Part shown: in pieces, positions 8,680-16,980 of the stretch
Layout of the letters: each line of letters begins with the position of its first letter
How positions within the stretch are numbered: position 1 is the first letter of the stretch
Source: an uncultured Lachnospiraceae bacterium
GTDB taxonomy: Bacteria; Bacillota; Clostridia; Lachnospirales; Lachnospiraceae
Direction: 5' to 3'
DNA length: 64,000 bases
Assembly (NCBI GenBank): GCA_902780405.1
Contig: CACZFI010000006.1
Location: forward strand, 1-64,000
Program-made: the position numbers and the translations under genes
The notes under the pieces: generated by a model
What the model saw: the letters and a program-made list of their open reading frames with translations, nothing else
Told to the model about the DNA's origin: nothing
Databases searched by the model: none

Positions 8680-9660
8680 TTACTGTTCCGTGAGTTCTTC
8701 CTGCTTTCTTGCTTTTACGGTATCTGCGACAGCCTTTTTCTTCGGTGCGGGCTTCGCATCCTTGTCTTCCTTCTTGCCCATCTTGGGGATGGCTTTCACA
8801 TAGTAGAAATAATCGTCATCTTCAAACTGAACGACTTCCTTCTTGGAGTAATCCACCATGCTCTTTATGGATTGCAGCAATGCCGCAACCACGATACCAA
8901 GCAGAGATCCTCCGATCAGTGCGCCCGTCTCCAATGTAACCGAAAGCTTGGCGCTTACGATCAGGAATACGAGGATCGTGAGAAGACCTCCGACCAGGAT
9001 CGCAACATACCATGAATAGTCATAAGGAAGCTTGTATAAAAGTGCTGTGATAAGTACAATGACCACAAATCCGATCATCATGACAAAGAGTTTCTTGTGA
9101 TCCGTCAGCGCATCAACGATGTAGGAGTATGCGACGAAGTCTTCTCCGTCCGCACCCTTGGTACCGATCATGGTGCTCGCCTCGCGTACGATGCCTGCAA
9201 AATGATAGATCAGCACACCGAACGCTGCGGGAATGGCACCCGAAACGCCTGCGAATACCGCTACGATCACAGGAACGGCATAACCGAGCTTCCATGCAAG
9301 AAGCACGGGAACAAGGGCAAGTACCCATGAGCATCTGACGAACATACGCATGTACATGCAGTACATCAGTACAAAGAGCAAGAGCGCGATAACGCCTGTA
9401 TCAAGAGATACCGCAAAACAACTGATCACGATCTGTACCGCCGCGATCGCAGCCATAAGCGGGTTGCTCACCAATGCGCTTATAACGGAGAGCAGGAAAA
9501 CCACCACACCCTTGGAAAAAAGAGGTGAGTAGCCAAACAGGTTATTCATGGTTGAAAATACGATAAAAGCAACGATGAACCGAAATAACGGTGTGATCAC
9601 CTCGTCAAATTTTCTTAAAAAATCTCTGATCTTGTCTCGAACCGCAAATACTTCGGTCAT
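8680..9660 (-). CDS. Polytopic membrane protein of the c-di-AMP operon, function unknown
   Basis: 326 aa. About eight or nine hydrophobic segments lie between residues 23 and 265 (for example 23-41, 50-66, 68-86, 88-106, 130-153, 190-208, 217-237, 244-264), with a polar loop near 160-190. The C-terminal ~60 residues are cytoplasmic in character: an acidic aromatic patch (EDDDYFYYVKAIPK) then a Lys/Ala/Pro tail. I recognise no transporter or enzyme family. Its start overlaps the end of the preceding unknown gene by four bases, and cdaA starts 18 bp after its stop, so the genes are almost certainly co-transcribed. Transport or scaffolding linked to c-di-AMP is a guess only. Confidence 0.8.
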   Translation of the reverse strand: MTEVFAVRDKIRDFLRKFDEVITPLFRFIVAFIVFSTMNNLFGYSPLFSKGVVVFLLSVISALVSNPLMAAIAAVQIVISCFAVSLDTGVIALLLFVLMYCMYMRMFVRCSWVLALVPVLLAWKLGYAVPVIVAVFAGVSGAIPAAFGVLIYHFAGIVREASTMIGTKGADGEDFVAYSYIVDALTDHKKLFVMMIGFVVIVLITALLYKLPYDYSWYVAILVGGLLTILVFLIVSAKLSVTLETGALIGGSLLGIVVAALLQSIKSMVDYSKKEVVQFEDDDYFYYVKAIPKMGKKEDKDAKPAPKKKAVADTVKARKQEELTEQ

Positions 9661-10430
9661 GATCTGTCACTCCTTCCTGTCGGATCTATGTCTCTACCAT
9701 CTCTCTGGTAGGTGTAATCTTCACGATGAATCTCTTCCTGTCTGCCGCTTCGGATCTTCTCAAGCTGCTCTGCTTCGAGCTGGCGTCTTCTTTCGCGAAT
9801 ACGGGCTTTCTCGGCCTCGATCTGCTTCTGACGCTCGCGCTCCATCCGCGCTTTCTCGGCATTCTTTTCTTTCAGGCGATTCATATTGTCTATGATCTCC
9901 TGACGCTTTTCGTCTTCTTCCTCCGCAAGCTTCTTGTTGATCATATCCATACGGCTGACCCTGCCTCTTGCGGGACGGTCCGTAGAAAAAGACCTCGTTG
10001 CGGTCTCACGGATACCGGAATGCTCATGGTCAACCACATGCCCCTTGTCACTGTCGTGCTTAATAAGCTCCTTCATGTTGACATTGTAGTCGATCAGGCC
10101 CTTCTTGGCATGCATGTATCTGTAATTGTAAACCGCCGATGCAAAGAGGAAATACACGGCGCAAAATACCGCATAACCGAAAAGCATCTTATACATCACG
10201 GCAAAGTAATCCATATCGCTGATCTGTGAAAGAATCTTCTCGAAATTCAAGAAAACATATCCACCGATGATCGACCAGTAAGCAACCGTAGAAGCGACCC
10301 ATGTCTTTAAAACATTGAATCTGACATAGTCCCTCGCATAGTATCTGGCCATAACAAGATCACGGTTTTCTTCGTGTTTTTCGTAGATCGCCAGCTTGGT
10401 CATCAGGCTGACCCTGCGCTCATCCAACAT
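9657..10430 (-). CDS. Two-TM protein with long charged C-terminal coiled coil, function unknown
   Basis: 257 aa from the ATG at 10430, chosen because GAGAGG stands eight bases upstream; an ATG 27 bases further out has no ribosome site. A short cytoplasmic N-terminus is followed by two membrane segments (about 44-61 and 80-101), a polar linker, and a highly charged Glu/Arg/Lys helix of about 65 residues (about 160-230), probably a coiled coil. It is the first gene of the set running through the polytopic membrane protein, cdaA and cdaR. No family recognised. The architecture suggests a membrane-tethered structural or partner protein. Confidence 0.8.
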   Translation of the reverse strand: MLDERRVSLMTKLAIYEKHEENRDLVMARYYARDYVRFNVLKTWVASTVAYWSIIGGYVFLNFEKILSQISDMDYFAVMYKMLFGYAVFCAVYFLFASAVYNYRYMHAKKGLIDYNVNMKELIKHDSDKGHVVDHEHSGIRETATRSFSTDRPARGRVSRMDMINKKLAEEEDEKRQEIIDNMNRLKEKNAEKARMERERQKQIEAEKARIRERRRQLEAEQLEKIRSGRQEEIHREDYTYQRDGRDIDPTGRSDRS

Positions 10431-10469
10431 ATCCGTTACCTCTCTCGTTTTTCTCATACCATAAGCAGT

Positions 10470-10499
10470 ATTGTATCACATTCAAGTACTGTTTGTACA
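10470..10499 (-). promoter_or_regulatory. Probable promoter of the c-di-AMP operon
   Basis: On the minus strand a good -10 box TACAAT (10475-10470) with an upstream TG is preceded, 18 bases away, by TGTACA as a weak -35. The expected start, about 10463, gives a 33-nt leader with the ribosome site for the ATG at 10430, supporting the shorter start. The -35 match is poor. Confidence 0.45.
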
Positions 10500-10512
10500 T
10501 ATTTTTTATATC

Positions 10513-10541
10513 TTGTCAATCCGGATTTCTTCTTGTATAAT
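10513..10541 (+). promoter_or_regulatory. Promoter of the PlsC-like acyltransferase gene
   Basis: TTGTCA at 10513-10518, a 17-bp spacer, and a perfect TATAAT at 10536-10541, 36 bases before the ATG. It diverges from the c-di-AMP operon promoter. Confidence 0.75.
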
Positions 10542-10577
10542 CGGCTATGGTAACGAGAATACACCAAAGGAGTCTGT

Positions 10578-11417
10578 ATGCTTCATTACATTTACCTTTT
10601 GATCAGTTTCGGGACCGGTGTCTATCTGCTCACGCAGGGGATCTTCCAATCCGTCATCGCCGGCATCGTGTTCCTGTTTTTCTTCACGATCATCGGATAT
10701 ATCGCGCTGTTTTTAATACAGCTGACCATCTTTATACTGATTGCCCTGACCATACGCCCGGACTACATGCCCAAGAAGATCAACACCTTCTATCGCAAGT
10801 TCGGTATGGCGACACTGAAGGTCTTTGTGGACAGTTTCCGCATCAAGGTTTCTTCCTCCGGTTTGGAAAAGCTGCCGGACGAACCCTTCCTGATCGTGAG
10901 CAACCACACCTGCTTCTTCGATCCCTTAGTCGGCATCGAGCTTTTCAAAAAGCAGAACGTGGCTTACGTCTCCAAGCAGGAGAATATGAAAATCCCCTTT
11001 GTCAGCCGCTATATGCGCGTTGTCGGATGCATCCCCATCGACCGCAGTTCACCCAAGGAGGCTTTGAAGAGCATCCATCAGGCGGCAGACTACATCAAAG
11101 ACGGTTTTTGTTCCATCGGTATCTACCCGGAGGGCTGGGAAAACAAAACCGACCAGCCGCTTCTTCCCTTCCGCGACGGAGCCTTCCGCATCGCAAAGAA
11201 AGCAGGATGCCCCATCGTGGTATCCACCATCAAGGGATCCAAGAAGATTTTCCGTCAATTCTGGTTTAAGAACATTCACGTCAAGATCGATGTGCTTGAC
11301 GTCATTCCCGGAGACAAGGTGAAAAAGAGCAAGACCACCGAACTTTCCGACATTGCTTACCACATCATGTACGACAACCTGATCGATGAATATCCGAATG
11401 CCTCCAAGGCATCCTGA
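10578..11417 (+). CDS. 1-acyl-sn-glycerol-3-phosphate acyltransferase-like protein (PlsC family)
   Basis: Transfers an acyl chain to a lysophospholipid, normally making phosphatidic acid at the membrane. 279 aa, longer than minimal PlsC because of two or three N-terminal membrane segments (about 5-58). Motif I NHTCFFD gives the catalytic His110 and Asp115; the GCIPIDRS block (about 150-157) is motif II; YPEGWENK (about 183-190) takes the place of the usual FPEGTRS. That change may mean a different acceptor. AAGGAG precedes the ATG. The gene stands alone and divergent between two minus-strand operons and ends at a bidirectional terminator. Confidence 0.88.
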   Translation: MLHYIYLLISFGTGVYLLTQGIFQSVIAGIVFLFFFTIIGYIALFLIQLTIFILIALTIRPDYMPKKINTFYRKFGMATLKVFVDSFRIKVSSSGLEKLPDEPFLIVSNHTCFFDPLVGIELFKKQNVAYVSKQENMKIPFVSRYMRVVGCIPIDRSSPKEALKSIHQAADYIKDGFCSIGIYPEGWENKTDQPLLPFRDGAFRIAKKAGCPIVVSTIKGSKKIFRQFWFKNIHVKIDVLDVIPGDKVKKSKTTELSDIAYHIMYDNLIDEYPNASKAS

Positions 11418-11431
11418 TGACTTCGTCATCA

Positions 11432-11475
11432 CGAAAAAGGCAGAAGCCGGTTCCTACCAGTTTCTGCCTTTTTCG
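11432..11475. terminator. Bidirectional intrinsic terminator
   Basis: A perfect 14-bp inverted repeat (CGAAAAAGGCAGAA and its complement) around a 16-nt loop, with a T run on both strands. It serves the convergent acyltransferase and TPR genes. It overlaps the last codons of the TPR gene (stop at 11454-11456). Confidence 0.85.
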
Positions 11476-12230
11476 TTCTGCCCGCCGCCGGCGTTTTCTT
11501 TGTCTTTCTCATCGTTCGCATCCGTGCGCTCACGCATGGAGTCACGCTTTTGCTTGTCGAGTTTATCGCGAAGATCGTCCTCACGGCTTGAACCGCCATT
11601 CGGATTCTGCGCATCGCCGTTTTGATCCGGATCGTTTTGATTGTCCTGATCGTCGTCTCCGCCGCCGCTCTGCTGTTGCTGGAGCATCCGCATCAGTTCC
11701 TTGATCTTCTCATCGATATCCTTTTTGAGCTGCTCCGCCTCGGGGCTGTGTCCCCCGTCGTCCTCATCATGAGCGCAGCCATCCTCGATCAGTACCTGCC
11801 TTGCCGACTGAAGCTGCCTGATGGCGCCGAGGATCTGTTTCTCCGTCTGCAGGTGGTCAAAGTCGATCTTTGCTATGAGTGCAAGCGCGAGATTGATCCG
11901 CACGGGACACTCCTTCATCTCCGGAGGATTCTCCTCTAAAGCATGCTTGTAGTCGCCGATGGCCTTGTCGTACTCTCCCCGCTTGTAGTGCGCATTTCCG
12001 AGATTGTAATGCGGCAGATAGCTCTCATAGAAGTTGAACTTCTGAAGCTTCTCCACGGTACTCACATTGTACTCTTCCTTGTTGTAGCTGTTGATAAACA
12101 ACCGGTTGAGCAAAATCCTGATCCCGAAAAAGAGGGCCACGATCAGGAATACCACGCAGGCGATGTTCACAACAGCCATTACGGTTCTTGCTTCTTTACG
12201 ATTTAATTTTTGCCCGGTTTTCTCCCGCAT
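11454..12230 (-). CDS. TPR-repeat membrane protein, BatC-like
   Basis: 258 aa, last gene of the MoxR/VWA cluster. One membrane segment (about 18-40) is followed by a TPR region (YNLGNAHYKRGEYDKAIGDY, about 80-110, and a second less regular repeat). A low-complexity, Asp/Asn/Gln/Gly-rich tail (about 175-215) then leads to a charged C-terminus. In Bacteroidetes and other phyla, TPR proteins of this type (BatC/BatE) accompany MoxR and VWA proteins and are thought to help assemble envelope complexes. The assignment rests on context plus the TPR. The terminator hairpin overlaps its last codons. Confidence 0.85.
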   Translation of the reverse strand: MREKTGQKLNRKEARTVMAVVNIACVVFLIVALFFGIRILLNRLFINSYNKEEYNVSTVEKLQKFNFYESYLPHYNLGNAHYKRGEYDKAIGDYKHALEENPPEMKECPVRINLALALIAKIDFDHLQTEKQILGAIRQLQSARQVLIEDGCAHDEDDGGHSPEAEQLKKDIDEKIKELMRMLQQQQSGGGDDDQDNQNDPDQNGDAQNPNGGSSREDDLRDKLDKQKRDSMRERTDANDEKDKENAGGGQNEKGRNW

Positions 12231-12233
12231 AAA

Positions 12234-13190
12234 TTACCATTTTCCTTTTTTTACAATGATGTACATCTCCCACGCCAGCATCAGTACCAGAGGAAGTGCA
12301 TAGTAGTAATAGGTATCCACATAGGTAATACCGTTCTTATCTCCGATCACGGTTGAGCTTCCTGCCTTGATGGCATCGAGCAGATACTCGATATTCTCCT
12401 GCTCGGTCATGTGAATGTAATCAACGCCCAATTCCTCGGCAATCTTTTTCAGGTTCTCCTCGTCAATCTTGGAGACTGCCTCCGATCCGGTCACCGGATC
12501 CTGAATCACTCTGCCGTCCGCATCCTTCATAGTGCCGCCGTTCTCGCTTCCGTAACCGAGGACCGCTCCACCGTCAATATATTTGGACAACTCAGCATAG
12601 GAGCGAAGTTCTTCCTCACTGGTGTTTTCACCGTCACTGATGAAGAATACGATCGCAAGACGCTCGTCCTTGCTGTTGGAAGAAACAAGCATATCCTCCA
12701 TATCATCGTAGGGGACATTCAGTGAACTTCCGGTCGCGTAATCCCTGTCCGGCTCACTGATGGTTGTGATCGCATCTTTGACATTGCCGGTATCCTGGGT
12801 AAAGGGTGCCAGGATCTGTGAACGGTTATCAAAACGGATCAGTGAAAAGTTGCTGCCCATCAGGGAATCCATGATGTGGTTGCAATCCTGCTGCACCGCA
12901 TACATTCTGGTAAACTTTCCGTCGTAATCCGTCGCCCACATGCTGATGGTCGTATCCGTCACGAAGAGGATATCCAGATTCTTGAGCTCCATCTCCATGT
13001 TGTAACGCTTCTGCTGCGGTCTTAAGTTCACGAGGAACACCAGCACACAGATAACAAAAAGGCGAAGCGTTGCGGTTACCTTGTATAAAATTGTGTCCTT
13101 CCGTCTGAGGATTTCGATCAGGGCGAGCACAAATACCACGAACACCGCCACAGCCGATATCCACATTGGAAGAAAAGGTTTTGTAATCAT
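12234..13190 (-). CDS. VWA-domain membrane protein (BatB-like) with altered MIDAS
   Basis: 318 aa: two N-terminal membrane segments (about 9-28 and 40-56), a von Willebrand A domain (about 70-275) and a C-terminal membrane segment (about 294-313). The metal-site motif, normally DxSxS, reads D79-T-T-I-S83, so a Thr stands in for the first Ser; the downstream SDGE (185-188) is present. Thr can still ligate a metal, so binding may be kept. The start overlaps the preceding VWA gene by four bases. It is part of the six-gene MoxR cluster; VWA proteins there are thought to act with the MoxR ATPase as chaperone-like remodelling complexes. Confidence 0.9.
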   Translation of the reverse strand: MITKPFLPMWISAVAVFVVFVLALIEILRRKDTILYKVTATLRLFVICVLVFLVNLRPQQKRYNMEMELKNLDILFVTDTTISMWATDYDGKFTRMYAVQQDCNHIMDSLMGSNFSLIRFDNRSQILAPFTQDTGNVKDAITTISEPDRDYATGSSLNVPYDDMEDMLVSSNSKDERLAIVFFISDGENTSEEELRSYAELSKYIDGGAVLGYGSENGGTMKDADGRVIQDPVTGSEAVSKIDEENLKKIAEELGVDYIHMTEQENIEYLLDAIKAGSSTVIGDKNGITYVDTYYYYALPLVLMLAWEMYIIVKKGKW

Positions 13191-14275
13191 AGCATCAATA
13201 CCATCGCTGCGATAAAGAAGATCGCCAGTGCAATCAGAAGAACCATGGTGGGGATCACGGGTTTATCCACGACTCTCGTGGTCGTCACCTCATCTACCAT
13301 CAGCGCTTCCTGGGCCTGTATGTCATCCACCATATCCTGTACGGACAGGGTGTCACTTTCTCTGTAAAATGTACCGCCGGTAGACTGTACCGCCTTCATA
13401 AGGCCATTCATCGCCTCATTGTAGGGAATGCGGCTTCTGTCATAGAACTTCTCTTCTGCCGGAAACACACCGAACACGCGGATACCGTGATCGGCACAGA
13501 TCGAACAGGCCTCGTCGATTTCCACAAGGGGTGTTCCGATCTCTTCCTGCGAATTGTCCGTGGAGAGGATGATGATACGCGTCCGGTCCTCATCGGTTAT
13601 CCTCGGGAAGGAAAAGAGCGCTGTCGCAAGTCCTTCTCCTACCAGGGAACTTCCCTTTGTGTAGTTATTTACAAGCGTACCCGCATCATAGTAATCCAGA
13701 TCATCCCGGATCTTGTAATAAGCCTCCGTATCAATGTCGGAGAGATACTTTCCTTCGTAATTCTCCATGTATTCCTGCTGAAGTTTGAAGTACTCCTTCA
13801 ATTCCTCAAGCTTGGAGATCACGAAGTCATAATCGTCCGTCATCGGAACGTAAAGCACGGTACTGGTGTTGAAGATCGAGATGCCGAAACGGTCACCGTC
13901 CAAAGATCTTACCACCTCTTCAAGGCTTTCCACCAGGTCGTAATTCAATGCGTAAATGGAATAAGAAACATCCATGCACAGGAAGATGTCGCGCTTTTTG
14001 GTTCCGTTGCTGGTCGCCTCGGTCACCACCGGTCTTGACGCAAGCACAAGACCCGACACGATGGAAGTTGCAAGTGCAAGTTCCATGATCACCGCAACGA
14101 TGACTCTTCTTGCACGAACCATCCTGTAGCTTGCGCTGCTTCTTACGAAGTGCGTATTCGCGACCTTGGATCCTCCCGCAAATCGTGCCTTTCGCTTCAT
14201 AAGAACGGCAAGGATGAATACCACAAGAAGGACGGCCACACCGATATACAGAATAATGGGATTCTTTAAAGCCAT
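13187..14275 (-). CDS. VWA-domain membrane protein (BatA-like)
   Basis: 362 aa. Membrane segments near 9-26 and 57-80 flank a basic loop; a VWA domain follows (about 95-320) with an intact MIDAS, D102-V-S-Y-S106, and a STDNSQEEIG block later. The C-terminal helix (about 340-361) is hydrophobic. The domain contains an extra Tyr-rich insertion (about 150-185). Together with the next VWA gene it forms the usual BatA/BatB-type pair downstream of moxR and a DUF58 gene. It overlaps the preceding small membrane-protein gene by 10 bp. Confidence 0.92.
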   Translation of the reverse strand: MALKNPIILYIGVAVLLVVFILAVLMKRKARFAGGSKVANTHFVRSSASYRMVRARRVIVAVIMELALATSIVSGLVLASRPVVTEATSNGTKKRDIFLCMDVSYSIYALNYDLVESLEEVVRSLDGDRFGISIFNTSTVLYVPMTDDYDFVISKLEELKEYFKLQQEYMENYEGKYLSDIDTEAYYKIRDDLDYYDAGTLVNNYTKGSSLVGEGLATALFSFPRITDEDRTRIIILSTDNSQEEIGTPLVEIDEACSICADHGIRVFGVFPAEEKFYDRSRIPYNEAMNGLMKAVQSTGGTFYRESDTLSVQDMVDDIQAQEALMVDEVTTTRVVDKPVIPTMVLLIALAIFFIAAMVLML

Positions 14276-14742
14276 GTCTCAATCACCCTTCTTGTTCTCG
14301 CAAAGGAATTTCGGATATCCGCCCTGGTGAATTTTGCAAATTCGGGTTCATAATAGCTTTCCACCAGAATCTCAAGGTTCGGCATTCCAAGGCTTCGAAT
14401 CTCCGAAAGCGTGCAGTCCTGCACGCGGATTCCCGTCATTTCATGCACATAGTTTCTGATCAGCAGACTCATCTCCTGATATGCGGCTCTGACCGTACGC
14501 CGGCCGGAGGAAAACTCCGCAGCCAGGCAATCGAGCTGATACAGATACTCCCGTTTGATCATCATCCTGGTTTTCGCGGGCGGTGTCTTGATCTTCAGTT
14601 TCTTGTCTTTTTTCAGTCTTCCTTTGAACAGGATCCTGAAAAAGATCTGCGAAGCAATAATCAGCACCACCAAAACAATGGTGATCACCAGCCAAACGGG
14701 CATATATTTCATTGGTTCCTGTAACTCAACCGATGTTTTCAT
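14266..14742 (-). CDS. Small membrane protein of the MoxR/VWA cluster
   Basis: 158 aa from the ATG at 14742 (GAGGCGG upstream). One membrane segment (about 15-37) is followed by a basic stretch rich in Lys and a helical cytoplasmic domain of about 100 residues. Proteins of this size and layout, between the DUF58 and VWA genes, are common in MoxR operons (DUF4381-like), but I cannot assign the family from sequence alone. Its start lies inside the 3' end of the DUF58 gene, a 17-bp overlap that suggests coupled translation. Confidence 0.8.
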   Translation of the reverse strand: MKTSVELQEPMKYMPVWLVITIVLVVLIIASQIFFRILFKGRLKKDKKLKIKTPPAKTRMMIKREYLYQLDCLAAEFSSGRRTVRAAYQEMSLLIRNYVHEMTGIRVQDCTLSEIRSLGMPNLEILVESYYEPEFAKFTRADIRNSFARTRRVIETWL

Positions 14743-15601
14743 GTTTCCGCCTCTCAAAGAGTTCCGCGATCCTGTCGACGATCTCCGTCTCATCTTTAAT
14801 GGTTGTCATATTGACGCCATAGCGTTCAAACTGATCCTGTTTCATCTCAAGAAAACGCTGTCTTGCGGCGTATTCCGCGCGAAACAGGCGCTTGTTGTGT
14901 GTGATCATACCATCCTCATAGCGGCCGCGTCCCACATCATACATCCTGTCGCCGTGCAGATAGGCGTCATCGATGTTGATGACCATGATATCATTGCGGA
15001 CCGTGAGTCTGCGCAGGGTGTCATCTCCGATCCTGTCCAGACCGTCCATATCCGTGATCACACAGATGACCATCTTTCTTCGGATATGTTCACCCACATA
15101 GCGAAGCAGCTGATCGACGTCGTAACGCGCCGGTTTGGCAACCTGCTTTTCATACCCCGTCAGAACGCGCTCGAGATGCTCCTTGCCCGAAGCAAAGAAC
15201 GCAAGCTCATATCCGTTCTCGGAATTTCTGAGCATGGCAAAATCGTCTCCATGGCGGTCCACAAGATAAGCGACGGTACCACAGGAAAGAACGGCAAGTT
15301 CCTGCTTGCTCTCTCCCGCCGAGGTATCTGCCGAAAACTTCTCGCCGCAATCTGCCACGAAGAGAATATTGTGTTTCTTGTAAGCGATATTTCTGCGCAC
15401 CAAAATCTTCCCCGTCTTCGAGGAGGACTTCCAGTCGATGTCTTTGATATTGTCGCCGTATGCGTACTCACGCAGATCATCGAAGTCAAGGCTTCTGCCC
15501 CTGTAGATGGACTTAAAATCGCCGTCTAAGACATTCGCCGTAACCTTGTTGGTATGCAGTGCCAGATTGGCACGGATTTTGGAAAGATGATCAAATCGCA
15601 T
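14726..15601 (-). CDS. DUF58 family protein
   Basis: 291 aa, no membrane segment. It shows the DUF58 signature near residues 33-60: GRSLDFDDLREYAYGD, then the DIDWKSSSKTG stretch. A VWA-like fold follows, with LFVADCGEKF in place of a canonical MIDAS. DUF58 genes follow moxR in most Bacteria and their products probably work with the ATPase. It starts 16 bp after the moxR stop, with AGAGGCG upstream. Biochemical role not established. Confidence 0.93.
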   Translation of the reverse strand: MRFDHLSKIRANLALHTNKVTANVLDGDFKSIYRGRSLDFDDLREYAYGDNIKDIDWKSSSKTGKILVRRNIAYKKHNILFVADCGEKFSADTSAGESKQELAVLSCGTVAYLVDRHGDDFAMLRNSENGYELAFFASGKEHLERVLTGYEKQVAKPARYDVDQLLRYVGEHIRRKMVICVITDMDGLDRIGDDTLRRLTVRNDIMVINIDDAYLHGDRMYDVGRGRYEDGMITHNKRLFRAEYAARQRFLEMKQDQFERYGVNMTTIKDETEIVDRIAELFERRKHENIG

Positions 15602-15617
15602 AAATGCGCCTCTAAAC

Positions 15618-16607
15618 TTACGGTGTCTGAATGGAGCCTACAAGCTTGTCAATGATGGTCTCAACTTCCACATCATCTGCGATCGCAGAATAGGAAAGTT
15701 CGATTCTGTGACGCAGGATCTGATGACGGAGCATCTTGACATCATCCGGTGTTACATAAGTACGTCCGTTGATCAGTGCAACCGCCTTGGAAATCTTCAT
15801 AAAGGCAATGGAAGCTCTCGGGCTTGCACCCATACGAACATAGCCGGCAAGTTCCGGCGGAAGGATCTTCTCCACGTGACGTGTCGCATTCACGATGAAG
15901 GAGATGTACTTCTTAATGGCAACATCCATATATACCTTCTCGACGATGGACTGTACGCGATCGACATCCTGAATCGTAAGTACGGGGTCGGTCTTTACGA
16001 TCGCACCGGCTTCAATACGGTTTAAGATCTCGGTCTCCTCGTCGGGACTCGGATAAGTGATTTTTTCTTTGATAATGAAACGGTCTGTCTGTGCCTCTGA
16101 CAGCAGGTAGGTACCCTCCTGCTCAATGGGGTTCTGGGTTGCGATCACAATGAACACATCATCCGGCATCGAATAAGAAGAACCGCCGATGGTCACCTGA
16201 CGCTCCTGCATGGCCTCAAGCATCGCACTCTGCGTCTTGGCACTGCTTCGGTTGATCTCGTCGAGAAGTACGAAATTGGCAAAGACGGGTCCGAGTGTCG
16301 TCTCGAATTTTCCGTTGGACTGGTTGTAGATCTGTGTACCGATGATATCGGAAGGAAGCAGATCCGGTGTACACTGAATACGTGAAAAAAGGCCACCTAC
16401 CGCGTCGGAAATGGTTTTAGCCGCCGTGGTCTTCGCAAGACCGGGCACCGACTCGATTAAGATATGGCCGTCTGCAAGGATTGCGGACACCAAAGCAAAT
16501 TTAAGGCTTCGCTGTCCTACCATCTTGGAATCGTAATAATCCGAAAGTTTGCGGATCACGTCCTGAGCGTACTTGAACTCCTCCTGTGTGATATTCGTAT
16601 TGTTCAT
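15618..16607 (-). CDS. MoxR-family AAA+ ATPase
   Basis: 329 aa, first gene of the DUF58/VWA/VWA/TPR cluster. Walker A ESVPGLAKTT (52-61), Walker B LLDEINR (114-120) with the typical SSAKTQSAMLEAMQERQV continuation, sensor 1 ATQNP (156-160) and arginine-bearing EAQTDRF. It is cytoplasmic. MoxR ATPases work as chaperones for VWA-domain partners, which are encoded next to it. A -10 box TATAAT at 16648-16643 and CGGAGA before the ATG mark the start of the operon. Confidence 0.95.
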   Translation of the reverse strand: MNNTNITQEEFKYAQDVIRKLSDYYDSKMVGQRSLKFALVSAILADGHILIESVPGLAKTTAAKTISDAVGGLFSRIQCTPDLLPSDIIGTQIYNQSNGKFETTLGPVFANFVLLDEINRSSAKTQSAMLEAMQERQVTIGGSSYSMPDDVFIVIATQNPIEQEGTYLLSEAQTDRFIIKEKITYPSPDEETEILNRIEAGAIVKTDPVLTIQDVDRVQSIVEKVYMDVAIKKYISFIVNATRHVEKILPPELAGYVRMGASPRASIAFMKISKAVALINGRTYVTPDDVKMLRHQILRHRIELSYSAIADDVEVETIIDKLVGSIQTP

Positions 16608-16642
16608 GGCTTATCTCCGTTTTCTGTGTAAAGTTTCCATAG

Positions 16643-16648
16643 ATTATA
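16643..16648 (-). promoter_or_regulatory. -10 box of the moxR operon
   Basis: Perfect TATAAT on the minus strand, 35 bases before the moxR ATG. No convincing -35 at 16-18 bp. Confidence 0.5.
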
Positions 16649-16688
16649 GTAGCACAAACTGTCGAAAACACAAGTGAAAATTCTGTGA

Positions 16689-16739
16689 CCGCCACCGCAT
16701 GCCGGCTTCCCGCCACCGCATGCCGGCTTCCCGCCACCG
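16689..16739. repeat. 21-bp tandem repeat at the edge of the structured element
   Basis: The unit from 16690 to 16710 (begins CGCCACCGCATG, ends GGCTTCC) is repeated exactly at 16711-16731, and a third copy starts at 16732 but runs into the inverted terminus. CCGCCACCG therefore occurs three times in 21-bp register (16689, 16710, 16731) and its complement ends the far terminus at 16961-16969. Confidence 0.9.
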
Positions 16740-16969
16740 ACACGACTTGCACGTGAGAGATCCGGGAGACAAGTTACTAAGTATCCCGATCAAAAGACGC
16801 AGGGGATAAACCCCTGCGTCTCGACTTCTTACGCAACCGGCGCAGGTTTGCCATCCCTGGCAAATCAGCGCCTGCCTCGCCATCCATGGCTCGGCTTGCT
16901 GTGCACTCACGGGATACAAGTAACTTTAGTCTCCCTCCTCTGTTCACGTGCAAGTCGTGTCGGTGGCGG
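16731..16969. repeat. Structured non-coding element with inverted termini (MITE-like)
   Basis: This fills most of the 373-bp gap between trpA and moxR. Left end 16731-16756 and right end 16944-16969 are perfect 26-bp inverted repeats (starting CCGCCACCGACACGAC). The complementarity continues inward imperfectly for about 35 bp (GGGAGAC and TATCCCG blocks). Inside are a perfect 10-bp hairpin (16796-16820), a 7-bp hairpin (TTTGCCA/TGGCAAA, 16847-16864) and an ATCCATGGCT palindrome. There is no credible gene. It could be a non-autonomous mobile element or a repeated intergenic module; one copy is visible in this window. Confidence 0.7.
16791..16820 (-). terminator. Probable terminator of the trp operon
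   Basis: On the minus strand GACGCAGGGG, loop TTTAT, CCCCTGCGTC, then TTTTG: a perfect 10-bp stem with a short T run, about 160 bp after the trpA stop and inside the structured element. No closer terminator is visible. Confidence 0.6.
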
Positions 16970-16980
16970 GTTATCCGAAA

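Noticed and set aside
14555..15529. 324-codon plus-strand frame
   Set aside because: Antisense shadow of the DUF58 gene and its neighbour.
16689..16739. Possible CRISPR array
   Set aside because: Only two full 21-bp units with no spacers, and no cas genes in the window.
16501..16919. Short frames with repeated RWREAGM units
   Set aside because: They are readings of the 21-bp tandem repeat and structured element; no ribosome site.
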